Position numbers and translations under genes: made by a program. Shown one piece after another: positions 26,047-34,384 of a stretch of 64,000 nucleotides of DNA (position 1 is the first letter of the stretch; each line of letters begins with the position of its first letter). This DNA is from Palsa-504 sp963739615 (lineage in GTDB: Bacteria; Actinomycetota; Actinomycetes; Streptosporangiales; Streptosporangiaceae). The stretch lies in assembly GCA_963739615.1 (NCBI GenBank), contig CAVUBD010000030.1, forward strand, positions 62,001 through 126,000, in the 5' to 3' direction. The notes beneath the pieces are model-generated. The model saw only the letters and a program-made list of their open reading frames with translations, was not told where the DNA came from and did not search any database.

Positions 26047-26974
26047 TCAGGCAGGAACCCGCGCGAGCAGGGCGCGGGTCTCGGCGACCACGCGCTCAGT
26101 GAATTCCGGCTCGCGTACGAGCGTGGATCCGTTCATCGGCCGTCCTTTTTCGTCGTAGTAGACGCCGGTGCGGTCTGAGTCGTCGGTGAGTACCCCGGTG
26201 ATCACCCGCGCGGCGGTCTTCGGGTTGCTCCAGTACTTGATGAACGGCGCCAGCGGCGAGAGCACGTATTTCGCCAGCAGGCGGAGGAATACATTGCTGT
26301 CTCGGCCGAGATCGGTGCCCGGGCTGAATCCGGGCTCGACCGCGTTGAAGCGCAGTCGCGGCATCTCGCGCGCGAACTCCAGCACGGTCGCGAGGTTGCA
26401 CTGCTTGGACGTGGCGTAGGCGTCCCCGCCGGGGAGCTTGGAGCCGCCTGGCGCCCACTCGCCGCGCGCACTCGCCTCGGCAGAGATGTAGCGGCCGCCG
26501 CGGAAACCAGCGATTACCGCGGGTCTGCGCTCGGGATCCTCGACGCCGGAGCAGATGAAGACGACCTGCGCGCCGTCGGGCAGGTGCGGCGCGAGTGCTT
26601 CGGTCAGCACGAACGGCCCCAGGTGGTTGGTGGCGAAGGCCATGTCCCAGCCAAGGGCGTTCTTGGTGGGACGGGCCGGAAAGATGCCGGCGTTGTTGAG
26701 CAGGCCGGCGATCGGAAGGCTGAGCTCGATGATCCGCTCGACCGCGCGCCGCACGCTCGCCAGGTCCGACAGGTCGCAGACGACCGGCACCGCCCGCCCG
26801 CCGCGGCGCTCTATGATCTTCTGCACATCGTCCAGCCTGCCGCGGTCGCGGCCGACCAGGATGACGGTGCCGTGCCGGGCCAGTTGGAGGGCGGTTTGGC
26901 GGCCGATGCCGGAGGTCGGGCCGGTGACGATATAGGCCTTGTCGCCTGACGGGCTGCGGGTCGGTGGATGCCAT
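26047..26974 (-). pseudogene. Short-chain dehydrogenase/reductase with an N-terminal frameshift
   Basis: The body is a classical SDR: KAYIVTGPTSGIGRQTALQL (cofactor loop), NNAGIF, catalytic YATSK, and the C-terminal segment after GFSPGTDLGRDSN. Length and motifs fit the retinol-dehydrogenase/WWOX-like group. ATG 26974 gives MASTDPQPV but in a different frame from GDKAYIVTG; they join if one base is added near 26945. A downstream start (ATG 26826) would lose the NAD(P) loop. A TetR-like palindrome lies just upstream. Confidence 0.78.
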
Positions 26975-26991
26975 GCTCTGTCTCCTTTATT

Positions 26992-27007
26992 GTCTGACTA
27001 GTCAGTC
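26992..27007. promoter_or_regulatory. TetR-like operator upstream of the SDR gene
   Basis: GTCTGACTAGTCAGTC is a 14-of-16 palindrome centred on TGACTAGTCA, located 18-33 bases before the SDR start. TetR or MarR repressors bind sites of this size. No such regulator gene is adjacent. Confidence 0.5.
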
Positions 27008-27216
27008 ATTTATGGCCATGGGTGTCTGCTCGCACCACGGCCGGGGATTCAGGCGATCATTCGCCAGAGAGCGTCGAAGCCGGTCCTGCCGTGCGCATCC
27101 GCGTCGTCAGGATCACCGATGATGAAGTCGATCGTGGTGTCGCGAGGGCACTGGCCAAGCCGACCACGAATGCCAGCGGGACATCGCGCATCGGCCCGTT
27201 CTCGCGGCTTCGCTCC

Positions 27217-27231
27217 ACTACGGAACGTAGT
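27217..27231. promoter_or_regulatory. BlaI/CopY-like operator
   Basis: ACTACGGAACGTAGT consists of ACTACG and CGTAGT arms around a 3-base spacer, close to the actinobacterial BlaI/MecI/CopY box. It is followed by TAAAAT (27231-27236), a -10 element placing transcription at or next to the GTG start, so the mRNA is probably leaderless. Confidence 0.55.
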
Positions 27232-27243
27232 AAAATATCGTGC

Positions 27244-27609
27244 GTGAACGGCGCCGTCCCTACTACGATCATCGTCGCCGGTCTCGCGCTCGCCGGGTAC
27301 GCGCTGCTGACGACCGCCCTAAACCGGCGAATGGGCGTTCCCTTGCTCGCCGCAGTTGGCGTCCTTGAGGTCCTGCTGCTTGTCCAGGTCGGCATCATCG
27401 TGGCCAGGCTCGCCGGAGGTGAACGCCCGGCCGGGCTGGCTACGCTCATCGGATACCTGATCGCGATGCCGCTCGTCCCGGTGGCCGCGGCGTTCTGGGG
27501 ACTGATGGAGCGATCACGGTGGGGCCCGGCGGTCATCGCCGTGGCCGGGCTCGTCGCGGCCGTGCTGATGGTCCGGCTGCATCAGATCTGGCCGGTCATC
27601 CGTGTCTGA
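27244..27609 (+). CDS. Four-helix membrane protein
   Basis: 121 residues from GTG 27244. The frame is open to 27022, but the promoter and operator lie in between. Four hydrophobic helices: TIIVAGLALAGYALLTTAL, LLAAVGVLEVLLLVQVGIIV, LIGYLIAMPLVPVAAAFWGL and AVIAVAGLVAAVLMV. It matches a common actinobacterial pair of small integral membrane proteins of unknown role; the partner follows with an 8-base overlap. Likely controlled by the site at 27217. Confidence 0.7.
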   Translation: MNGAVPTTIIVAGLALAGYALLTTALNRRMGVPLLAAVGVLEVLLLVQVGIIVARLAGGERPAGLATLIGYLIAMPLVPVAAAFWGLMERSRWGPAVIAVAGLVAAVLMVRLHQIWPVIRV

Positions 27610-27859
27610 GCCGATGGAATCGGCTGAGCCCACGGCATCGCGGCCGGGTTCGACCAGGACAGGCCCGGGCCGGGTGCTGATCGCCATCTACGCGCTCTTT
27701 GCGCTTGCCGCTTGCGCACGGGCCGGGGTGCAGATCGCGACGAAGTTCAGCAACGCCCCGGTCGCCTATTTGCTGTCGGCCTTCGCCCCGACGGCAGGAC
27801 GTAGCGCACTGGCCTGGTCAACGGGTATGGGCGGGCGGCATGAAGATCACCCCGGCTGA
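27602..27859 (+). pseudogene. Partner membrane protein, truncated after the first helix
   Basis: GTG 27602 overlaps the upstream stop. The first 60 residues (GRVLIAIYALFALAACARAG and KFSNAPVAYLLSAFA) match the beginning of the usual ~140-residue partner, which should have four helices. At about 27785 homology ends and the frame runs into unrelated sequence. The deletion has removed at least half of the protein. Confidence 0.6.
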
Positions 27860-28239
27860 TTCAGGTCGGCGGTACGGCTCAGTTGTACCCCCAAGCTCTC
27901 CCGTACCGCGGGCATACGCTTGAGGACATGACGATCCAGCGGATGGACCACGTCGGCGGCCCGCGGCGAGGCCGGGTCCCGCGCGCTCACGAACCACGAC
28001 TCATACCCGGCCACGCCCACCCGGCGATCATATTCCCCGCGAGCCGCGCCAGAGCCAGCCGCCGTTCGCGCCGACCGCCGCGGCCAGCGCAAGGACTAGC
28101 GGTCGCCGACCTGAATCGTCAGGCGCTGGCGGGCGTGTCGGCGGCGTTTCCGCGGAAGCGCTTTGTGCAGAATTTCACAAGCGTTTCCGCGCTCCTATGC
28201 ATGCGATGAGGTATGTCGGACCACCGCGTGTCTGGGCCG
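27860..28239. other. Intergenic stretch with a faint antisense remnant
   Basis: On the minus strand, 27920-28092 encodes GYESWFVSARDPASPRA, resembling the N-terminus of an actinobacterial hypothetical family, but it breaks off at once. No other gene is supported. Confidence 0.35.
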
Positions 28240-29073
28240 CTAAAGGTTCTGTCGTAGCTTCCCGATCGCGGTGCCGAGATTGGTCTCGATGCCGTCGGGC
28301 TGCTGCAGGCCGTTCTTGAGCAGCAGCTGAGCGAACGGCTGGTTCTCCGGGCGGCCCGCAGTGGCGAAGTACGCCTGCAGCGCCGGCGCGAACTCGGCGT
28401 CGTCGGGCAGCGTGGCCACGTCGGCCTGCTTCTTAATGCCGGTGACGGCCACCTTGTCAAAGGCCGCGATCCGGCGGGCGAAGGCGTCGGTGAAGCCCTC
28501 GATCTGGTCGTCCGGGATGACCCGGTTCACGTAGCCGTACTCGGCGGCCAGGCTGGCGGGGATGTCATCGCCGCCGAGCAGGATCTCCAGCGCCCGGCCG
28601 CGGCCGACCAGCCGCCCCAGGCGCGCCATCGGGCCGCCGCCGGGGACGGCGCCGACGCCGACCTCGAACTGGCCCAGGACGGCCTTCTCCGACGCGAAGC
28701 GGATGTCGGTGGCCAGCACGAACTCGCTGCCCGCGCCGCGGGCACGGCCGCGGATCTCCGAGATGGTGGCCGCCGGCAGCCTGCTCAGCCGCACGAAGTT
28801 ATCCAGGTACGGGTGCAGGCCCGTCGGCCCGGGTGCCATCCCCGCCACCCGGGCGGCATCGGACAGGAAGTCCCAGTGGGCCATAAAGTAGCCCGGCTTC
28901 TCGCTGCGGAAGATGACGACCGTGAGGTCCGGGTCGTTCTCGATGCGCCCGATGAGCGCGCCGAGCTGATCGATGGTGTCCGGGTCCAGCAGGTTGACCG
29001 GGCCGTTGTCGAAGGTCACCCGCCAGTAGGAGGGGGAGACCTCATCGACGTGGAACTGCTCTGCAGCACTCAT
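28240..29073 (-). CDS. Enoyl-CoA hydratase/isomerase family protein
   Basis: 277 residues from ATG 29073. The crotonase fold is complete: FDNGPVNLLDPDTIDQLG, oxyanion-hole EIRGRARGAGSEFVLATDIR, and FEVGVGAVPGGGPMARLGRL. The first catalytic Glu position of true hydratases is not obvious, so it may hydrate, isomerise or hydrolyse a CoA thioester. The C-terminal extension (PENQPFAQLLLKNGLQQ) suits a non-canonical member. It lies directly behind a 27-codon frame and a TetR-type operator. Confidence 0.85.
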   Translation of the reverse strand: MSAAEQFHVDEVSPSYWRVTFDNGPVNLLDPDTIDQLGALIGRIENDPDLTVVIFRSEKPGYFMAHWDFLSDAARVAGMAPGPTGLHPYLDNFVRLSRLPAATISEIRGRARGAGSEFVLATDIRFASEKAVLGQFEVGVGAVPGGGPMARLGRLVGRGRALEILLGGDDIPASLAAEYGYVNRVIPDDQIEGFTDAFARRIAAFDKVAVTGIKKQADVATLPDDAEFAPALQAYFATAGRPENQPFAQLLLKNGLQQPDGIETNLGTAIGKLRQNL

Positions 29074-29089
29074 GACACTCCTGTACTCC

Positions 29090-29173
29090 TTACTTCCAGG
29101 CCAGCGTCCAGACTTCCAGGCCAGCCAGTTCCGGTTCGCGTTGGGCGGGAACGGGAGTGGTTACGCTGGTCAT
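29090..29173 (-). CDS. 27-codon frame with strong ribosome site, leader peptide or gene remnant
   Basis: CGGAGGAATC sits perfectly before ATG 29173, which gives MTSVTTPVPAQREPELAGLE and a TAA at 29090, 17 bases before the hydratase start. It contains a 20-bp tandem duplication (ACTTCCAGGCCAGC at 29092 and 29112 on the plus strand). It is most likely the surviving 5' end of a gene deleted down to the hydratase, but a translated leader is possible. Confidence 0.4.
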   Translation of the reverse strand: MTSVTTPVPAQREPELAGLEVWTLAWK

Positions 29174-29182
29174 GATTCCTCC

Positions 29183-29198
29183 GAGTGAGTGCTCACTC
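29183..29198. promoter_or_regulatory. TetR-type operator
   Basis: GAGTGAGTGCTCACTC: two 7-base arms GAGTGAG / CTCACTC around TG. This is a classical TetR-family half-site pattern, ten bases upstream of ATG 29173, so the hydratase transcript is probably repressed by a TetR protein encoded elsewhere. Confidence 0.65.
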
Positions 29199-29225
29199 CG
29201 GCAGGTTCGCCATCTGCGCGTCCAA

Positions 29226-29272
29226 GGGCCGGGCGCCCCGCCGCCCAGAACGATCATGTCGTGGTCGCTCAC
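29226..29272 (-). pseudogene. First 15 codons of a FAD-dependent oxidoreductase
   Basis: GTG 29272, overlapping the VOC stop, gives SDHDMIVLGGGAPG, the FAD-binding start of pyridine nucleotide-disulfide oxidoreductases (usually continuing EHCAG). Homology stops at 29226. It was probably co-transcribed with the VOC gene upstream. Confidence 0.55.
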
Positions 29273-29940
29273 GTCGGCAGCTTCGTCCCGGCCTGCTCCG
29301 CCACCATGTACTCGGCGTACCAGTCGGGCCAGTCCGGATCGGCCGCGCCGATCCGTTTCTCGTGCTCGCCGTGGGCGGCCGACGCGCGCCGCATCGCGTC
29401 CGCCAGGTCGCTTACGGAGCCGAACGAGGTCGCGGCACGTTCGACGCGCCCGGGAAGCCGGGTGGTGACTTCCTGGTACAGCCAGCCGTTGCCGTCCGGG
29501 TCGCTGAACGAGACGAATGAGCCGTAGCTGCCACGCTCGGGCGCAGGGCCGCTGACGCGACCGCCCGAGCCGGGGTGATGGAAGCGAGCGCCCGGCGCCC
29601 CTTCGTGGAACACCTCGCTGACCTCGACGCCGAGGGCAACGAGCTCGTCGCGGGCGGCCTGGATGTCGGAGACGATCAGGTACAGGCTCTGCGCGGAGCC
29701 GGGCGCGGCCGACGTGATGTTCTTGCCGAACTGGATCGAGCAGTCCGAGCCCGGAGGCGTGAACTGGACGATGCGGAAGTCATCACCGCTGGCATGGTCG
29801 GCGTCGAGTCTCCAGCCGAGCCTGCCGTAGAATTCCTTCGCGCGTTCGGCATCCGAGACGGGGATGACGACCACCTCGAGCTTCTTGTCCACGCTCGCCC
29901 TCCCACTCGCGTCGCTGCTGCGGTCCTCGGTCGTACTCAT
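29269..29940 (-). CDS. VOC (glyoxalase/bleomycin resistance) family protein
   Basis: 223 residues from ATG 29940, with GGGAGG six bases upstream. One VOC module (VVVIPVSDAERAKEFYGRLG to FSDPDGNGWLYQEVT) carries the metal-binding pattern (His/Glu positions FHHPG and the final Glu). A C-terminal extension, WPDWYAEYMVAEQAG, is typical of a subgroup found in actinobacteria. It probably binds or modifies a small molecule; the exact activity is unknown. Confidence 0.8.
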   Translation of the reverse strand: MSTTEDRSSDASGRASVDKKLEVVVIPVSDAERAKEFYGRLGWRLDADHASGDDFRIVQFTPPGSDCSIQFGKNITSAAPGSAQSLYLIVSDIQAARDELVALGVEVSEVFHEGAPGARFHHPGSGGRVSGPAPERGSYGSFVSFSDPDGNGWLYQEVTTRLPGRVERAATSFGSVSDLADAMRRASAAHGEHEKRIGAADPDWPDWYAEYMVAEQAGTKLPT

Positions 29941-30084
29941 CGCGGCCTCCCTGGGTTGTGTCAGGGACGACGCTAGCTCTCTCACCGCTGCGGCCGCACC
30001 CAGGGGACACCCTGGTCATTCCCGGGTGTTTGGCTTCCGCAAGCCCGGCGACGGCGGGTTCGCCCCACTGCCGGGATGGCGGCT

Positions 30085-30410
30085 TCATTGCACGGCGAGT
30101 ATCAGCTTGCCGATGTTCTGGCCGGCGAACAGCCTGGGCAGCGCGTCCGGGAAGGCGCGAACGCCTCCCTGGAGGATGTCTTCGCGGGAGATCAGCCGCC
30201 CCTCGCGCAGCCAGCCGGCCAGCTCGGCCCGGGCCTGGGCACAGCGGTCGGCGTAGTCGGGGGGTGAGGAACCCGGCCATCAACGCGCGGGCTGCGATCA
30301 GCTCCAGGTAGTTGGAAGGGCCGCGGGCCTGCTGCGCCGCGTACTGCGAGAGGCCGCCGCTGAGCACGATCCGCGCCCCGTGCGCCAGCGGCACTTGTCC
30401 GGGCCCCCCG
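30085..30410 (-). pseudogene. Quinone-oxidoreductase/zinc-ADH family, C-terminal fragment, frameshifted
   Basis: From about 30410: LAHGARIVLSGGLSQYAAQQ, ARGPSNYLELIAARALMAGF; then, after a C6 run near 30265 in another frame, DYADRCAQARAELAGWLREG and FPDALPRLFAGQNIGKLILA, stop at 30085. This is the C-terminal third of NADP-dependent leukotriene-B4-dehydrogenase-like reductases. A missing or extra C in the run breaks the frame, and the first two thirds are deleted. Confidence 0.7.
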
Positions 30411-30464
30411 CGATCCCGATCGCCCGGCACCGGCTGATCCTTGCCGCCGGAGCGGCATAGCCTT

Positions 30465-30477
30465 ATGGTTTTACCAT
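30465..30477. promoter_or_regulatory. Operator overlapping the GntR start codon
   Basis: ATGGT-TTT-ACCAT is a 5+5 palindrome that includes the first bases of the start codon at 30476. TATGGT (30464-30469) can serve as -10, giving a leaderless mRNA. YtrA-type GntR repressors usually bind such sites to shut off their own operon. Confidence 0.5.
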
Positions 30478-30961
30478 GGTTACCGATAAACCAGACAATG
30501 CTGATGACGGGGTGTCGCCGATCGCGTTCTACCTGGACCGGGGGTTGGGGGTGCCAACCTATCTGCAGTTTGTGCACCAGGTCGAATATGCGCTGCGACT
30601 CGGCTTCCTGCGCGCGGGCGACCAGTTGCCGAGGATCAAGGACGTGACCCGCTCGCTGGCGGTGAACCCGGACACGGTGATGAAGGCATACCGCGAGCTG
30701 GAGTTGCGCGGCATCGCGGCCGGCCGCCCCGGCGTCGGCACGTTCATCATGCGGGCACCAGACGTCACCGGCCTCAAGCAGATGGCCACGCTGCAGAAGA
30801 AGCTCACCACGTGGCTGGCCGAGGCGGCCGAGTCCGGCGTGGACGAGCTTGGCATGAAGGCGCTGTTCACCGCGGCCCTGCGGGATTTTAGCGACGGCGG
30901 GGGCGCCGCGCCCCGCCTTCCCGGCCGCCCCGAACTGCGCAGGGAAGGCGGGGCGGCATGA
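30476..30961 (+). CDS. YtrA-type GntR regulator
   Basis: 161 residues. The winged helix reads YLQFVHQVEYALRLGFLRAG, LPRIKDVTRSLAVNPDTVMK and AYRELELRGIAAGRPGVGTF; the short C-terminal helical domain marks the YtrA subfamily. It heads a three-gene operon with ATGA overlaps to an ABC ATPase and a permease, the standard YtrA arrangement for drug or envelope-stress exporters. ATG 30476 probably lacks a leader. Confidence 0.85.
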   Translation: MVTDKPDNADDGVSPIAFYLDRGLGVPTYLQFVHQVEYALRLGFLRAGDQLPRIKDVTRSLAVNPDTVMKAYRELELRGIAAGRPGVGTFIMRAPDVTGLKQMATLQKKLTTWLAEAAESGVDELGMKALFTAALRDFSDGGGAAPRLPGRPELRREGGAA

Positions 30962-31833
30962 ACATCATCGAGACAGACGGCCTCGGCAAGCGTTACCGGC
31001 AGACCTGGGCCTTGCGGGACTGCCATCTCACCGTCCCGGCCGGCCACGTGGCTGCCCTTGTCGGACCCAACGGGGCGGGCAAGACCACCCTGCTGCGCAT
31101 CCTTGCTGGTGTGGCGACCCCGACGGCGGGCAAGGCAACCGTAGCTGGCTATGCACCTGGCAGCCAGCAGGCCCGCGATGCGGTGTCCGCCGTCGACCAG
31201 ACGGTGCCGCTCTACCGCCACCTGCGGGTCCGTGACCTGCTCGCCGCCGCACGGGCACTCAACGACCAGTGGGACACCGATCTCGCCGTACAACGCCTGT
31301 CGTCGTTGAACCTAACGACGTCCGGTAAGGTCGGCAAGCTCTCTGGCGGCCAGCAAGCCCAGCTCGCGCTCGCCCTCGCCCTCGTCCGCCGCCCCCGGCT
31401 GCTGTTGCTGGACGAGCCGCTGGCCAGCCTGGACCCGCTGGCTCGGCAGGAGGTGCTGGGCTGGCTGATGACCTGCGTGGCCGAGGACGGCCTGTCCGTC
31501 GTGTTCTCCTCGCACGTCCTCGCGGAACTTGAACGTGCCGCGACGTACCTGGTGGTGCTGTCCCAGGGACAGGTGCAGGTCGCCGCGACGGTCGACAGCC
31601 TGCTCGACTCGCATCTGGCGCTGACCGGCCCGGCCGCCGACGTCGACCACCTGGCCCGCCAAGTGCCCGTCATCACCGCAGAACGGGCCGGGCGGCAGGC
31701 CCAGGTGCTGGCCAGGACCAACGCGGCGCCGCCCGGCTGGGCGGCCCGCCCGGTCACGATGGAGGAACTCGTACTCGGTTACCTGCGGGAGCCGTCCGCC
31801 CGCGTGCTGCCCCGGCTGGAGGTAGCGCGATGA
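30958..31833 (+). CDS. ABC transporter ATP-binding protein
   Basis: 291 residues. Walker A GPNGAGKTT (36-44), Q-loop region, signature KLSGGQQAQLALALAL (near 127), Walker B LLLLDEPLASLDP and the H-loop SSHVLAELE are intact. The C-terminal tail is specific. Its start overlaps the GntR stop (ATGA) and its stop overlaps the permease start. It powers export by the following membrane protein. Confidence 0.92.
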   Translation: MNIIETDGLGKRYRQTWALRDCHLTVPAGHVAALVGPNGAGKTTLLRILAGVATPTAGKATVAGYAPGSQQARDAVSAVDQTVPLYRHLRVRDLLAAARALNDQWDTDLAVQRLSSLNLTTSGKVGKLSGGQQAQLALALALVRRPRLLLLDEPLASLDPLARQEVLGWLMTCVAEDGLSVVFSSHVLAELERAATYLVVLSQGQVQVAATVDSLLDSHLALTGPAADVDHLARQVPVITAERAGRQAQVLARTNAAPPGWAARPVTMEELVLGYLREPSARVLPRLEVAR

Positions 31834-32858
31834 TGATCAAGGCGATCACCGTGCCCAGGATGACGCGGGTCACCTGGTACAAGCACCGGGCCCCGGTGCT
31901 CGGAATCCCCGGACTGTTCCTGCTGGCCGCCGCGGTGCTGTTCATCGACAGCGTGCTCCAGCGCCACTGGATCACCTCGCACCATTTCACCTACTGCCTG
32001 ACCTACGGGGACAATGCCACCTCAAGCCGGTGCCTGACGCAGGACGCGCCGTACACGCTGGGGGTCTTCGCGGAATTCGTCAACTACTGGCGGACGGAAG
32101 GCGCCGTGGTGGCGGTATTCCTGCTGGCTGCGGTGGCGGGCTTGTTCGCCGGAGTGCCGTGGGTGGCCCGCGAGTTCGAGGGCGGCGGCTTCCGGTTCAC
32201 CTGGACCCAGAGTGTCAGTCCGCTCCGCTGGCTGCTCGGCACGTTCGGCCCGCTCACCGTGCTCGCCGGGGTAACCGCCGCGATCTGCGGTGTCGCCGCG
32301 CACTGGTGGTTTCAGGTGGCGCAGTTCCGGCTCGACGGCGGAACCACCCCGTGGGGCTGGGAATCAATCGAGATGACCCCGCTGTCCATGGTGAGCTGGA
32401 CGCTGCTGGCCATGGCGCTCGCCCTGCTGCTCGGCGTGACGATCCGCCGCGTGCTGCCGGCCATGGTCGCCTTCGCCGCGACGTTCGGCGGATGCGCGGT
32501 GCTCGCCCAGACATGGCTGCCCGAGTTCCTGTTCCGCGTCGGCGACATCCCGTTGCAGCTCAGCAATTCCGCCCAGGAGTATCCCGCCGGGGTCAGCTAC
32601 GTCGCGCAGACGTGGTTCGCCCGTCCGGGAGGACCCAAGCTCAACCCGATGACCGTGTACGCGCAGATGTATAACGCCCCGCAGCCGCTCAACCAGGCTC
32701 GCTGGCTCACGCAGCATCACCTCACCGAATGGATCGCCTACCAGCCGCACAGCCACCTGGTCTGGCTCGTGCTCGCCCGCAACGGCATCCTCGTGGCGGT
32801 CGCCGTCCTCGCCGTCCTGGCCTCGGTCTGGTGGCTCCGCAAGCACCCGGCCGAATGA
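31830..32858 (+). CDS. ABC transporter permease
   Basis: 342 residues with six likely membrane helices (near 22-42, 95-115, 140-165, 185-205, 212-232 and 315-335) and a long extracytoplasmic loop between helices 5 and 6. FEGGGFRFTWTQSVSP resembles the ABC-2 type permease coupling segment. Together with the ATPase it forms a YtrBC-like exporter of unknown substrate. Confidence 0.85.
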   Translation: MMIKAITVPRMTRVTWYKHRAPVLGIPGLFLLAAAVLFIDSVLQRHWITSHHFTYCLTYGDNATSSRCLTQDAPYTLGVFAEFVNYWRTEGAVVAVFLLAAVAGLFAGVPWVAREFEGGGFRFTWTQSVSPLRWLLGTFGPLTVLAGVTAAICGVAAHWWFQVAQFRLDGGTTPWGWESIEMTPLSMVSWTLLAMALALLLGVTIRRVLPAMVAFAATFGGCAVLAQTWLPEFLFRVGDIPLQLSNSAQEYPAGVSYVAQTWFARPGGPKLNPMTVYAQMYNAPQPLNQARWLTQHHLTEWIAYQPHSHLVWLVLARNGILVAVAVLAVLASVWWLRKHPAE

Positions 32859-32866
32859 GATCCAGC

Positions 32867-32986
32867 TCAGCAGCGAAGGCGCCGCCAGCGCCAGGAAACG
32901 AGCACCAGACAGGGCACGATCGGCGCCACGGCCAGGAGTAGCCACAGACCGAGAGCTGGACGGGTTCGAGGGTAAAGAATTGTCAT
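32867..32986 (-). CDS. Possible 39-residue membrane peptide or gene end
   Basis: ATG 32986 gives MTILYPRTRPALGLWLLLAV, then APIVPCLVLVSWRWRRLRC: one clean membrane helix with a basic tail. The frame is open upstream. It may be the 3' end of a lost membrane protein. Convergent with the permease, eight bases away. Confidence 0.35.
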   Translation of the reverse strand: MTILYPRTRPALGLWLLLAVAPIVPCLVLVSWRWRRLRC

Positions 32987-33342
32987 GAGGCCGACCAGCC
33001 GGTTGTGAGCAGCCCGAACCCGGGCCAGTCGGGCCTGGCGGGCTGAGGCGCGCGGGCTTGCTCGACCCGCCAGATGGTCACGGCCAGCGCGAATATGCCG
33101 ATCGGGATGTTGACCAGGCAGAACCTGCGCCAGTTCCAGTCCGTCGTGATCAGGCCGCCGAGCACTGGCCCGGCCGCGATGGCGATGCCGGTGACCGCGC
33201 CCCATATGCCGAAGGCGGTGCCGCGGTCCTTGCCGCGGAAGCTGTGGCCGAGCAGCGCCAGCGAGGTGGCGAACACGATTGCCCCGCCGATGCCCGCCAC
33301 TTCGCGGAACTCGGGCTGCTCGTCACCGCTCGCCATCTCCAA
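32983..33342 (-). pseudogene. DHA2-type MFS transporter, internal fragment
   Basis: VFATSLALLGHSFRGKDRGT, AFGIWGAVTGIAIAAGPVLG, WRRFCLVNIPIGIFALAVTI and ARPDWPGFG are helices 4-6 of a 14-helix drug/proton antiporter, including motif C (GxxxGPxxGG) and the WRWIFxxNxPxG-like loop. Helices 1-3 and 7-14 are missing. Upstream it joins unrelated acidic sequence. Non-functional. Confidence 0.7.
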
Positions 33343-33345
33343 GCA

Positions 33346-33943
33346 TTATCGTGCCGTGGCGCTCCGGGAAGAACAGTTGGCGAGGCGCCCCATGAAATGC
33401 AGCACCCGCAGGTGACGCTCCGTCTCGTGCGCCGCACCCTCGGGGTCACCGGCGGACAGGAAGGCGAGCAACCGCTTACGGGAGTTGGCTGTCAGCGTGC
33501 CGGCCGTAGGTCCTGCCGTGACCATGAGGTGATGGACGAATCCCACACCGGAGTTCAGCGTCTGTGCGAGCAGCGGATGATCTGCGGCGTCGGCCAGAAG
33601 TCCGAAGATCTCCGCGTGAGCCGTGGCCTTGCGGTCCCATCCGATGCTCCTCGGCATCAGGCAGGCATGCTCCACGCTGCGCCGTATGTTCGCCAGCTGC
33701 GCTGGGGTTAGCCCGGCCGCAGACGGCACGGATCGCCGTTGCCTGGACCTCGATCAGCCTGTGATCTGTGGCCGGCTCTCGCCTGATAGGGCGCGCTGGA
33801 ACGGCCGCGCTGGAATGCTCAGGCACACTGGCTCCCTGGCCCGTGACGCAGACCTGTTTGGCTTGGTCGCCGGCCTGCAGTGCGGGGCCTGTGGTGCCGC
33901 TGGACTGAGCCATCTTGCGTTCCATCCCGTCGTCCCGATCCAT
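33346..33943 (-). pseudogene. FCD-domain GntR/FadR-type regulator, frameshifted
   Basis: In one frame RPIRREPATDHRLIEVQATA and IRAVCGR, then shifted near 33715, LTPAQLANIRRSVEHACLMP, KATAHAEIFGLLADAADHPL, and LTANSRKRLLAFLSAGDPEG. This is an FCD ligand-binding domain with its His/Asp metal-site region. No winged helix is visible before it, so it is either an FCD-only protein or 5'-truncated. Start near 33943 is uncertain. Confidence 0.6.
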
Positions 33944-34384
33944 CGTTTCGATCTGTCCCGTATGGCGGGATGGATCGCTGACCTCTACCCTTGCCGGCTT
34001 GCGTGCTGGTCGCCCCGGCGGAACACCCTGGCCAGTCCCCGTGCTCGCGACTAGCAGCACGGGCAACGCGGCCAGGCAGTGCCAGTACCAGTTGCCGGTG
34101 CTGCCCGCGCGGCGGAGGTCGACTTGCTGTCCGTTGCAGGCTCCGCAGCGGGGCGGTTTGCTGAATTCTTCGGCATGGAGGTCACAGCATTCATGTATTC
34201 GAGCCCAACAGGGCCAATTCCGGCTCGCGTAGCTCGATCCGGCCGCTGCCAGCCAAGGATATGCCGAACCCGGCGGGGCGGCAGTCGCCAGGAACGTGGG
34301 CGGTCACCTCATGCTGGGTCCGGTCCGGGGTGGCGGCAACGGTGGTGATGGTGGTGCCGGCGTCGGCGAGCACGTCGTCCAGGT
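33944..34384. other. Intergenic stretch with an unassigned antisense frame
   Basis: A minus-strand frame at 34191-34373 (VLADAGTTITTVAATPDRTQ, HEVTAHVPGDCRPAGFGISL) has coding-like composition but no family I can name. It may be a remnant lying behind the TetR gene. Nothing else is seen. Confidence 0.3.
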
